NCBI GenBank assembly: GCA_964454025.1
Contig: CAYVRP010000017.1
Span: forward strand, 1 to 64,000
Direction of reading: 5' to 3'
Origin: JAFGBI01 sp964454025
Lineage (GTDB): Bacteria; Myxococcota_A; Polyangia; Polyangiales; Polyangiaceae
Length of the DNA: 64,000 nt
Every line of letters begins with the position of its first letter. Positions within the stretch are counted from its first letter, which is position 1. Positions 27,626 through 35,711 of this stretch are shown here, piece after piece. The translations under genes and the position numbers were made by a program. Below the pieces are notes generated by a model that did no database searches, was not told where the DNA came from, and was given only the letters and a program-made list of their open reading frames with translations.

Positions 27626-29821
27626 ATGACGACCGACCTTCCCGCGTGGGCCGCCGCGCGCGCGGCGGCCCCCCGCGGCGCCGCGCGCCGGGCGCGAGCC
27701 AGGAACCTGTTCTCGGGCGGGGTGCGCCTGGAGACGAGCACCATCGAGGGTGTCGCCGCGCGGCGGCTCGCGATCTGGCCGGAGGGTGCGGAGGGGGAGC
27801 CGGCCAGCTTCGCCGTCGACCCGGACGCGACGATCCACTGGACGAGGAGGCGAGGGGGCGCCCTCGGGGGGGGGCTGGTGTGGCGCCAGGAGGCGCCGAG
27901 CCGGTGGGTCATCGAGCGACCGCTCGCCGACGGTGAGCGCTGCCTCGGGCTCGGGGAGCTCTACCGGGGGCTCGACCGACGCGGCAAGACGCACTGGCTC
28001 TTCACCACCGACGATCCGCACCACACGGAATCGAGTCCGGCGCTCTACAAGGTGATTCCCTTCGTGATCCTGGAGCGCCACGGCGTCGCCGTGGGCCTGT
28101 TCCTCGACAGCCCCGCGCCCCAGCGCTGGGACCTGGGAACGGACCTCGGGTCGGCGCTCCGGGTCACGCTCCTCACGCGGCGCGGCTTCCAGCTCACGGA
28201 GCTCGGGCCGGCGGCGGTCCCCGCGCTGGTGGCCGCCTTCACGCGGCTCACAGGGCGAACCGCGCTGCCGCCGCGCTGGAGCCTCGGCCACCAGCAGTCG
28301 CGCTGGAGCTACGCGACGGAGCGGGAGGTGCGAGGCATCGCGCGCGAGCTCCGGCGCCGTGCGCTGCCGAGCGACGCGGTGGTGCTGGACATCGACTACA
28401 TGCAGGACTACCGCGTGTTCACGGTCGATCGGGGCCGCTTCCCCCGCTTTGAGCGGATGACGCGCGATCTGGCCCGGGAGGGACTCCGCGTGGTGACCAT
28501 CCTCGACCCGGCGGTGAAGCTGGACGAGGGCGATGGAGTGTACCGGCGCGGCCGCGACCGGGGCGCGTTCTGCCGCACCGCGGCCGGGGAGCCGTACGTG
28601 GCGCGGGTCTGGGCAGGGCCGTCCTGCTTTCCCGACTTCGTGCGCGAGGACGTCCGCCGGTGGTGGGGGGAGGAGATCGGCGAACTCGTGCGGCTGGGGG
28701 TCGCGGGGATCTGGAACGACATGAACGAGCCCAGCGCGTTCGACGTGGGCGAGTGGCTCGACCCGTCCGCGACCGAGCTGCCGCCGGACGAGGCCCAGCG
28801 GTTCCTGCAGGAGACGCCCACGGGGCTCGTGGGGCATCTCGAGGTGCGCGCCCTGTACGGCTCGCAGATGGCCCGGGCGGCCTGGGAGGCGCTCCGCCGA
28901 CTCCGCCCGAACGAGCGCCCATTCGTGCTCTCCCGCTCGGGTTACGCCGGCATGCAGCGCTTCGGCGCGGCCTGGCTCGGAGACAACACCTCGTGGTTCG
29001 AGCACCTCCGCATGAGCATCCCGATGCTGCTGTCGATGGGGCTGTCGGGGGTGCCTTTCGTGGGCGTGGACGTCGGCGGCTTCGGTCACGACGCCGACGG
29101 GGAGCTCCTCGTGCGGTGGTACCAGCTCGGGATCTTCTACCCGTTCCTCCGCAACCACTGCGCGATGAGCCGGCGGGCGCAGGAGCCCTGGGCGTTCGGG
29201 GGGCGCGTGGAGCGCTGTGTCCGGCGCCTGCTCGAGGCGCGCTACCGGCTCCTGCCCTACCTCGAGTCGCTATTCGCGGAGCACCTGGAGACGGGCGCGC
29301 CCGTGCTGCGGCCGCTGTTCTGGCATACGCCGGACGACCGCGAGGCCCGGGAGATCGACGATCAGTTCTTCTTCGGGCGCGATCTGGTGGTGGCCCCCAT
29401 CCTGGAGCGCGCTCGGCGCCGGCGTGCGGTCTACCTGCCCGCGGGCCGCTGGCACCCGTTCGACGGGGGGCCCGCGCTGCCCGGCGCGCGTTGGCACACG
29501 GTCGAGATCGGGTTCGAAGCGGTGCCCGCGTTCCTGCGGGAGGGCGCCATCGTGCCGCTCGCTGACCCGGTCCAGCACACGGACGAGCTCGCGCGCGCGG
29601 ACGTCGTTTTCCGGTGCGTCGGCGCGCGGGCGACGGGGCGCTACCGCGAGGATGACGGGAGCACCCTGGGCTACTCTCGCGGGGAGGTTTCGGAGTGGGA
29701 GCTGCGCTTCACCCGGGGCGAGCTCCGGGCCGCGGCGCAGCGGCTGGGGTTCGCCGCCACCGGGCGGCGCTACTTCGTGGAGCACGACGGGGAGCGGCGG
29801 CCGTTCACGCTGCCGCGCTGA
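27626..29821 (+). CDS. GH31-family alpha-glucosidase
   Basis: This 731-residue protein has the complete GH31 layout. It opens with an N-terminal beta-sandwich (~1-200; GLGELYRGLDRRGK is the conserved substrate loop). The (beta/alpha)8 barrel follows, with the nucleophile Asp in WNDMNEP (~365) and the acid/base Asp in AAWLGDNTSWF. The C-terminal beta domains (~590-731) include AVYLPAGRWHPFDGG and PAFLREGAIVPL. There is no signal peptide, so it acts in the cytoplasm on alpha-glucosides, releasing glucose with retention. The ATG at 27626 follows GAGG at a suitable distance; ATG at 27617 is possible. Confidence 0.93.
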   Translation: MTTDLPAWAAARAAAPRGAARRARARNLFSGGVRLETSTIEGVAARRLAIWPEGAEGEPASFAVDPDATIHWTRRRGGALGGGLVWRQEAPSRWVIERPLADGERCLGLGELYRGLDRRGKTHWLFTTDDPHHTESSPALYKVIPFVILERHGVAVGLFLDSPAPQRWDLGTDLGSALRVTLLTRRGFQLTELGPAAVPALVAAFTRLTGRTALPPRWSLGHQQSRWSYATEREVRGIARELRRRALPSDAVVLDIDYMQDYRVFTVDRGRFPRFERMTRDLAREGLRVVTILDPAVKLDEGDGVYRRGRDRGAFCRTAAGEPYVARVWAGPSCFPDFVREDVRRWWGEEIGELVRLGVAGIWNDMNEPSAFDVGEWLDPSATELPPDEAQRFLQETPTGLVGHLEVRALYGSQMARAAWEALRRLRPNERPFVLSRSGYAGMQRFGAAWLGDNTSWFEHLRMSIPMLLSMGLSGVPFVGVDVGGFGHDADGELLVRWYQLGIFYPFLRNHCAMSRRAQEPWAFGGRVERCVRRLLEARYRLLPYLESLFAEHLETGAPVLRPLFWHTPDDREAREIDDQFFFGRDLVVAPILERARRRRAVYLPAGRWHPFDGGPALPGARWHTVEIGFEAVPAFLREGAIVPLADPVQHTDELARADVVFRCVGARATGRYREDDGSTLGYSRGEVSEWELRFTRGELRAAAQRLGFAATGRRYFVEHDGERRPFTLPR

Positions 29822-29848
29822 GGCCGCTGCCGCGGGCGGGGTTCACGG

Positions 29849-30490
29849 TCAGCCGTCGTCGAGGGTGCGCAGCACCGCGCGGACCGGCGCCGCCTCGGCG
29901 TCGCGCCACCGCAGCGGGAGGCACCACAGCTCGTAGTCGCCAGGCGGGACGTCCTCGAGGTCGAGCCCCTCGAGCACCAGCACCGGCGGGTCGGCGCCGA
30001 GCAGGAGCCGGTGGGTGGTGAAGGCGGGATCGCCCGCGGCCTCGATCGAGACGGCGTCGATGCCGACCAGCCGCAACCGTCCCAGCGCGAGCAGGCGGCG
30101 CGCGGCGTCCGGGGTCAGGTGCGCCTCGCGCTCGACGTGACCCGCGCGCTGCCCGGCGCCCGCCACCGTGCGCAGCAGCAAGCGCTCGACGCCGTCGAGG
30201 TCGTGGCGCTCGAGGGCGTCCGCGTCGAGCGACGCGCCGTGTGCGCGCAGATCGAGGACGCGTGCCGGACCACAGAGCCAGCCGAGCGGCAGGGCGTCGA
30301 TCGCGCGGCCCGACGCGAAGAAATGGCGAGGCGCGTCGAGGTGCGTGCCGGCGTGCGAGCCGAGCGAGAGCAGGGCCGCCTCGTAGGGGTCGTCCGGCAA
30401 ACGCCGGTAGCAGAAGCGCTGCAGCGGGGGGTCGCCGGGGTAGAGGACGAGTCCCTCGCCCAGCTCGCGGGTCACGTCGAGGAGCGCCAT
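29849..30490 (-). CDS. Cyclase-family metal-dependent hydrolase (kynurenine formamidase-like)
   Basis: This 213-residue cytoplasmic protein has the metal-binding signature SHAGTHLDAPRHF (H-x-G-T-H-x-D) of the cyclase/KynB family. Later blocks LVGIDAVSIE and THRLLL are also typical. The family includes N-formylkynurenine formamidase and polyketide cyclase-like hydrolases; no kyn or tryptophan genes adjoin, so the substrate is open. The ATG at 30490 gives MALLDVTREL, the expected N-terminus. It ends tail-to-tail with the GH31 gene. Confidence 0.83.
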   Translation of the reverse strand: MALLDVTRELGEGLVLYPGDPPLQRFCYRRLPDDPYEAALLSLGSHAGTHLDAPRHFFASGRAIDALPLGWLCGPARVLDLRAHGASLDADALERHDLDGVERLLLRTVAGAGQRAGHVEREAHLTPDAARRLLALGRLRLVGIDAVSIEAAGDPAFTTHRLLLGADPPVLVLEGLDLEDVPPGDYELWCLPLRWRDAEAAPVRAVLRTLDDG

Positions 30491-30555
30491 CGGTGACCAT
30501 CCTACGGCAGAAGCGGTGCCCCGGCGACCGGCGCGCTGTCGGGCTCGCGACGCGT

Positions 30556-30590
30556 CGGCGGGCGGCCCCTCGTGGAGAGGCCGCCCGCCG
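30556..30590 (-). terminator. Stem-loop terminator after the TGGT-repeat lipoprotein gene
   Basis: A perfect 12-bp stem (CGGCGGGCGGCC and its complement) closes an 11-nt loop, 21 nt beyond the stop at 30611. There is no T-run, so it may be factor-assisted. Confidence 0.55.
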
Positions 30591-30610
30591 CGCGCGACCG
30601 GCAAGCGATC

Positions 30611-32647
30611 TCAGTTGCCGTTGCAGGTCAGGCCGTCACCCGTGTTCTCCACCGGCACGCTGGCGTCGGTGCAGATGTAGGTACCGTTGCCATTCCAGTG
30701 CTCGACGCAGCTGCCGTTGAGGCAGAGTCCCGGTTCGGGCGCGTCCGTGTTCGGATCCTCGCAGTTCCCGCCCGGGCCGACCTGCCTCACGCAGACGCCG
30801 TCGGTGGGATCGCAGAAGAGCCCGGCACCACACTGCTGCATCTCGCCGTCGTTCAGCACGGCGTCGCAATCATCGCCGAGGCCGGCGCCCCGCGTGCAGG
30901 TGTACCCGGTGGCGTCGTCGGAGGCGTATTCGCAGGCGAGCCCCGACTGGCAGTCGGACGGCTCGTTCGGTATCGTGGAGCCGCGGTACTCGAAGCAGGT
31001 GCTGCCCTCGACGAGCCGGCGCGTCGTGCACTCCCAGGCGCCGTCAATGAAGACGCACTCCGGCGCGGTGCTCGGGTTGCAGCCGGAATGGTAGCCGTTG
31101 GTCGCCCCGCCCGGGAAGCAGGGCTCCCCCGCGTCGAAGTAGGCGGTGCACACGCCCGTGGCGATCCGGGCCGCGCCCGTCTCGTCGAGGTTCGCCAGGT
31201 CGCAGAAGGAGCCGAGCTCGCAATCGTCGTTGCTCGTGCAGGGATCGCCGATGTCCAGATCGGCCTGGCAGACACCGCCCTCGCAACGGCGCTCGGCGAC
31301 GCAGTCCGTGTCGTCGTCGCAGCGGGCCGTCGAGTTGGCGCCGATGGTTCGGCAGGCGTGCCAGCTCGTCGAATCGGACCCGACCGTCAGCGGCGCGCAG
31401 GTCAGCCCCTCGGGACACTCCGCGTCGGCGAAGCAGGGGAAGTTCGCCTGGCAGTTGGCCACGCAGGTCAGGGAAACCGGGTGGCAGCGCAGACCCTCGC
31501 GGCACTGCGCGTCCTCGTCGTTCGGCACGGGGTCGCCGGGGTCGTTGAAGGAGCAATCGTCGCCGACGTCGCCCTTCGCCGTGCAGCGGCCGGAGCCGTT
31601 GCAGTAGTGGCCGAAGTCGCAGTCGTCGTCCTCGGTGCAGGGGTCGCCCTCGGTGCCGCGACGGACGCAGATGGGGAAGCTCTGCGGGTTGTCCGGGTGT
31701 GACGGATCGAGGCAGGACGACCCGGCCGGGCACTCCACGTCGTTGCCGTCACCCTCCGCGAGCGCCAGGGTGCACTCGTCGCCGATCTGCAGCGCCGGAT
31801 CGAAGAGGTTGACGAGCGAACAGGGGCTCTCGCCGGGGATCGCCGTGCCGGCGCACCAGGTGATGCCCGTGGGCGCCTCGGCGGCACAGCCCAGGTCTTC
31901 CCAGGCGGCGATGCACTCGGCGATCCCCTCCGGGTTCTCGACCACGCGGTCGAGGTCGACCGTGTAGGCGAGCGTTCCCAGGAGGCCCGTCGCGGTCCCC
32001 ATCGGGAACGGGTTATTTCGCTCGTTCGACTCGTGGAGCTGGTACGTGAAGAATTCGATGCAATCCTCGACCGTCGTGCCCGCGGTAGCCAGGCGATAGG
32101 CGCGCTCGCCGTCGTCGCAGCAGCCGAATTCCCAGCTGCAGATGGCGGCAACCAGATCGTCGATCCCAGCCGTGCCGGTTCCGCCGCCCGTCCCGCCCGT
32201 GGCCTCGACGCCGCCGCCGCCGCCGGTTTCTTCGGTGCCGCCGGTTTCCTCGGTACCGCCGGTCTGCGCGGTGCCGCCGGTTTCCTCGGTGCCGCCGGTC
32301 TGCGCGGTGCCGCCGGCTTCCTCGGCGCCGCCCTCACCGCCGGTCTGCGTCGCACCACCGGTCTGCACGGCGCCGCCGGTTTCCTCGGCGCCGCCCTCAC
32401 CGCCGGTCTGCGCGGTGCCGCCGGTCTGGGTAGTGCCGCCGGTCTGCGCGGTGCCGCCGGTCTGCGCGGTGCCGCCGGTCTGCGCGGCGCCGCCCTCTTC
32501 CCCGGCGGCGCCTTCGCCACCGTTGGCGGTGCCGCCGGTGCTCGCGCGCGGCTTGTTGTCGTCGTCCTTGCCGCCGCAGGCGAGGGCAACCCCTCCGGCC
32601 AGCATCGCAACCATGAGCCCCTTGTTCGTCCTCGGAATTCTCAGCAT
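30611..32647 (-). CDS. Cys-rich surface lipoprotein with TGGT repeat stalk
   Basis: This 678-residue protein has a signal peptide ending ALAC and then a low-complexity stalk (~38-160) of 6-residue TGGTAQ/TGGTEE units. A Cys-rich region (~165-678) has dozens of Cys in EGF/Dickkopf-like spacing (GDPCTEDDDCDFGHYC, GDPCTSNDDCELGSFC). The layout suggests a lipid-anchored, disulphide-rich exposed protein held away from the outer membrane by a flexible stalk. Such proteins are abundant in Polyangiales; roles in adhesion or fruiting are conjectural. A GGAG/GAGG site precedes the ATG at 32647. A stem-loop follows the stop. Confidence 0.82.
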   Translation of the reverse strand: MLRIPRTNKGLMVAMLAGGVALACGGKDDDNKPRASTGGTANGGEGAAGEEGGAAQTGGTAQTGGTAQTGGTTQTGGTAQTGGEGGAEETGGAVQTGGATQTGGEGGAEEAGGTAQTGGTEETGGTAQTGGTEETGGTEETGGGGGVEATGGTGGGTGTAGIDDLVAAICSWEFGCCDDGERAYRLATAGTTVEDCIEFFTYQLHESNERNNPFPMGTATGLLGTLAYTVDLDRVVENPEGIAECIAAWEDLGCAAEAPTGITWCAGTAIPGESPCSLVNLFDPALQIGDECTLALAEGDGNDVECPAGSSCLDPSHPDNPQSFPICVRRGTEGDPCTEDDDCDFGHYCNGSGRCTAKGDVGDDCSFNDPGDPVPNDEDAQCREGLRCHPVSLTCVANCQANFPCFADAECPEGLTCAPLTVGSDSTSWHACRTIGANSTARCDDDTDCVAERRCEGGVCQADLDIGDPCTSNDDCELGSFCDLANLDETGAARIATGVCTAYFDAGEPCFPGGATNGYHSGCNPSTAPECVFIDGAWECTTRRLVEGSTCFEYRGSTIPNEPSDCQSGLACEYASDDATGYTCTRGAGLGDDCDAVLNDGEMQQCGAGLFCDPTDGVCVRQVGPGGNCEDPNTDAPEPGLCLNGSCVEHWNGNGTYICTDASVPVENTGDGLTCNGN
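32198..32482 (-). repeat. 18-bp coding tandem repeats (TGGTAQ/TGGTEE)
   Basis: About a dozen near-identical 18-bp units encode the stalk of the lipoprotein. Some are interrupted by EGGAEE-type inserts. It is a slippage-prone tract likely to vary in length between strains. Confidence 0.85.
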
Positions 32648-33219
32648 CGTGTCCTCGCTCCCGTTCGGTTGAAACAAGCTTCCGTGCGGCGCTGCACGCC
32701 GTGCATCTCCACCGCCGCCCGTCCGAAGCGGCCCCATCTTAGGGCACGAAGGCGGGCTCGTCGAAGCCTGAATGGCCGGGTTTCCTCGCGCTCGTTCCGG
32801 TGCAGGCGAAATTCGAGCCGCGCCGGGCAGCGTGCGGCGACGCGACGGGTGAAGGAGCGAACCGGGGCTCGGTGCGGTTCGACCGGGCGGCGGATCGTGT
32901 TTCGCTGCGCGGCCAAAGGGCCGAAGCACAGAATGGGCGGTTTCGCGTCGCCCTTCTCGGCTCGCGGGTGAGGGGTCGGGGCCTTGGCGCTCGGCCCGCT
33001 GGGTGCGACTCCAGATTCGGCGCGAAGCTGGACCGCCGTTCGAGCCGGGGCGTGGTTGCGGGGTTGGCGGCGGCGCGAGGCCGGCTCGCGGTCGGCGCGG
33101 CGTCGGCCACCGCAGTCTGCGGCGTATCGACGCGAGCGCGGAATGGGGGAACATCGGGCGCATGGTGCCGGCGCCGCGAGCAGGAGCTCGCTGACCGCCG
33201 ACGCGCGGGAGGTTCGGGC
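32648..33219. other. Intergenic region without a supported gene
   Basis: This 572-bp interval lies between divergent starts (lipoprotein on minus at 32647, small protein on plus at 33220). Open frames across it are Arg-rich with no family signature. It probably holds the promoters of both genes, but no clear -35/-10 pair was found. Confidence 0.5.
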
Positions 33220-33462
33220 GTGGCGCGTTACTTCGTGGTCGTCGATCGGGATCGGGACGGGCAGTTCGTGGCGGGGTTCGGCGACGAGAATCTGGCCCTG
33301 GCCTTCGCGACGACCGAGGCCGCCCGGGGGCGAAGGCTCGGCGTCTCGGAGCCCCGGACGGGCGAGGTCCTCTTCGAGGTGCCCGGAGAGGATCCGAGCG
33401 TCGAGCCGCCCCGCGCGAGCCTGACGCGTCTCCGGCGTGCGCTCGAGGCGGAGGAGGAATGA
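33220..33462 (+). CDS. Small hypothetical protein (80 aa)
   Basis: The protein starts VARYFVVVDRDRDG and is acidic and compact, with a predicted beta-hairpin N-terminus and charged C-terminal helix (LRRALEAEEE). The GTG at 33220 follows GGGAGG at about 6 nt, which decides the start. The longer upstream frame is low-complexity. Not recognised as a named family. It ends tail-to-tail with the Cys-repeat protein gene, 10 nt apart. Confidence 0.6.
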   Translation: MARYFVVVDRDRDGQFVAGFGDENLALAFATTEAARGRRLGVSEPRTGEVLFEVPGEDPSVEPPRASLTRLRRALEAEEE

Positions 33463-33472
33463 GTGAGGCCGC

Positions 33473-34267
33473 TCAGGGCGCGACGCACTCGTCCCCGCGC
33501 TTGACGCAGGTGCCGTGCAGGCGGCACCCCTCGGACCGGCGGCAGTCGGCGTCGCTCCCCACCACGCAGCCCTTGCGGAGGAACGACTCGTTGCCCCCGA
33601 CCGACTCCTTCTCGTAGGTGCAGCGCCCGAGCTTGCGGCAGGGCTCGGTCTTTCGGCAGTCTTCGCTCGAAACCAGGGCGCATTTCCCGTCGACGAACTG
33701 GCAGTAGCCCTGCAGCCGGCACATCTTGGCGCGCTCGCAGTCCGCGGAGGAGGCGGCGACGCAGTGCTCGCCCTGCGCCGTGCAGCGCGCGAAGTCCAGG
33801 CAGAGCGAGGAGCGCGCGCAGTCCTCGCCGCGCGGGAGGCAGCGGCCGTCCACCGCCGTGCAGCGCCCCTCGCCGCGGCACTGTTCGGAGGCGGTGCAGT
33901 CGGCGTTGCTGGTCGCGACGCAGCGGCCTTCGCGCGCGTGACAGAGCCCCTGCTGCGGGCAAGCGGGGAGCCTGGCACAGGTGGCGTCGGTGGCGACGCA
34001 GGCCCGGTCAGCGAGCGAGCACTGGCCCTGCTCCGCGCAGGCGCGGGAGCGCGCGCAGTCGGCGGCGTCGGTGGCGACGCAGGCGCCCTGGGCGAGCGTG
34101 CACCGGCCCGCGGCGGCGCAGTCGGCGCGGCAGCGGGCGGCGCCGTGCTCCTCGCAGGAGCCGCCCAGGGCGAGCGCAGCGAGGGCGAACGCGGCGGCGC
34201 CGCGGAGCCAGCCTTGGTGAGGGCGGGGAGCCGGTGCGAGCGAGGCGGGGCGGCGCACGGCGCTCAC
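33473..34267 (-). CDS. Secreted protein of eight four-Cys repeats
   Basis: This ~264-residue protein has a signal peptide ending LGGSC (lipobox-compatible), then eight consecutive units of ~24-26 residues with a four-Cys pattern (for example DCARSRACAEQGQCSLADRA then CVATDA). The seventh unit carries a charged insert (YEKESVGGNESF). The regular Cys spacing implies a disulphide-stapled rod outside the cytoplasm. Family unknown to me; similar Cys repeats occur in myxobacterial exported proteins. The start is uncertain: GTG at 34267 is used, with alternatives at 34294 and 34258. It is divergent from the SUMF1-LysM gene. Confidence 0.7.
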   Translation of the reverse strand: MSAVRRPASLAPAPRPHQGWLRGAAAFALAALALGGSCEEHGAARCRADCAAAGRCTLAQGACVATDAADCARSRACAEQGQCSLADRACVATDATCARLPACPQQGLCHAREGRCVATSNADCTASEQCRGEGRCTAVDGRCLPRGEDCARSSLCLDFARCTAQGEHCVAASSADCERAKMCRLQGYCQFVDGKCALVSSEDCRKTEPCRKLGRCTYEKESVGGNESFLRKGCVVGSDADCRRSEGCRLHGTCVKRGDECVAP

Positions 34268-34389
34268 GGTAGCGGATCTCGGTGCGCGTCGCACTGGATC
34301 GCGTCGCGCCGCCGCGGTGCTTGGCGCAGGTGGGTCCGGTTGGCTACCTTGGTGGGACCGCGCGGGGCGCGGTTGCGCGGGCGACGACG

Positions 34390-35664
34390 ATGCGGCGAAG
34401 GACGGTCAGGGACGGGTCGGGGGCGCGTGGCGGCGCGCCGCGCGCGCGCGTTCTCCTCGGACCGATCCTCGGCGCGGTGGGCGCCGCCGCGGCGCCCGTC
34501 TCCGAGGCGGTGGCGGACGGCTGCCCGCCGGGGATGGCGGTCGTGCTCGGCCGATTCTGCATCGATCGCTGGGAGGCGACCGTGGAGGGGGTGGAGGGCC
34601 CGGAGGGCTCGGCGCGACCGCAGTCCCCGTACCACGCTCCGGCGCCCGGGGCGATCCTCCGCGCGCGCTCGCGCGGCGCGGTGGTGCCGCAGGCACACAT
34701 CTCGCAGGTCGACGCCGCCGCCGCCTGCGCGGCGGCGGGCAAGCGTCTCTGCACCGACGCCGAGTGGGTGACGGCGTGCAAGGGGCGCACGCCGACGCGC
34801 TACCCCTACGGTGATCAGCACGAGGCGGGTCGCTGCAACGACGCCGGGGTTTCGCCGCTGCGGGTGCTCCACGGGCGCGACGACTCGGAGGCCACCTTCG
34901 GCTTCGAGGCCATGAACGACCCGCGCCTAAACCAGGTCCCGGGCAGCCTCGCGCGCACGGGGGCCTTCCCCCGTTGCCGCAACGCCTTCGGCGTCTACGA
35001 CATGGTCGGCAACCTGCACGAGTGGACCGCCGCGGCGGACGGGACCTTCCGCGGCGGGTACTACCTTGACACGAAGCGCAACGGGGAGGGTTGCGACTAC
35101 CAGACGACCGCGCACTCGGTCCACTACCACGACTACTCGATCGGGTTCCGCTGCTGCCGCTCGCTGCGCGGGGGCGCGGAGGCGGCGCGGCGGGAGCCCC
35201 GGACCTCGCGCGAGAGCGGGCCCCCGGTCACGCTCGGCCCGGGGGAGCGCCGCTACGAGGTGGTCGCCGGCGACACCCTCGGTGCCATCGCGGCGCGGCA
35301 CCGGGTCACCGTGGCGGCCCTCTGCGAGCGCAACGACCTCGCGCGCGCCGCGCCGTTGCACGTCGGTCGCGAGCTGGTGATCCCGCGGCCGGCGGCGGCG
35401 CCGGACGGGTCGTCCGGCGCGGCCAGGCGCGGCGCGGAGGGGGCTCGCGTGCACGTCGTACGAGCCGGCGAGACGCTCAGCGGCATCGCCCGGAGGTACC
35501 GCGTCACCGTGGCCGCGCTGTGCACCGCCAACGGGATCGACCGCGCCGCGCCCATCCGCCCCGGCCAGCAGCTCCGCGTCCCGCCGTCCGCCGCCGTCCC
35601 GCCGCCGGCCGCGGCACCCGATGCGGCTGACACGGGCGTCATTCCAGATGCCGCTAGCCCTTGA
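34390..35664 (+). CDS. Exported SUMF1-type (FGE-fold) protein with two LysM domains
   Basis: This 424-residue protein has an Arg-rich start and hydrophobic leader. An FGE-sulfatase (SUMF1) domain (~40-265) follows, with FCIDRWEATV, GKRLCTDAEWVTACKG, YDMVGNLHEWTA and GFRCCRS. Two LysM modules (~285-345 and ~365-410) each start with a Tyr/His-x-Val-x-x-Gly pattern (EVVAGDTLGAIAARHRVTV, VHVVRAGETLSGIARRY). LysM binds peptidoglycan, so the FGE-fold domain would be held at the cell wall. True formylglycine-generating activity is not implied; many SUMF1 proteins bind or modify other targets. The ATG at 34390 is preferred over 34282. Confidence 0.82.
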   Translation: MRRRTVRDGSGARGGAPRARVLLGPILGAVGAAAAPVSEAVADGCPPGMAVVLGRFCIDRWEATVEGVEGPEGSARPQSPYHAPAPGAILRARSRGAVVPQAHISQVDAAAACAAAGKRLCTDAEWVTACKGRTPTRYPYGDQHEAGRCNDAGVSPLRVLHGRDDSEATFGFEAMNDPRLNQVPGSLARTGAFPRCRNAFGVYDMVGNLHEWTAAADGTFRGGYYLDTKRNGEGCDYQTTAHSVHYHDYSIGFRCCRSLRGGAEAARREPRTSRESGPPVTLGPGERRYEVVAGDTLGAIAARHRVTVAALCERNDLARAAPLHVGRELVIPRPAAAPDGSSGAARRGAEGARVHVVRAGETLSGIARRYRVTVAALCTANGIDRAAPIRPGQQLRVPPSAAVPPPAAAPDAADTGVIPDAASP

Positions 35665-35711
35665 TTTTCAGGGGGAGAGGGAGGCCGGGTGACTGACACG
35701 GCCGTCATGCT

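Noticed and set aside
32198..32482. Short regularly repeated sequence, considered as a CRISPR array
   Set aside because: Units are 18 bp, contiguous and in coding frame; there are no spacers and no cas genes.
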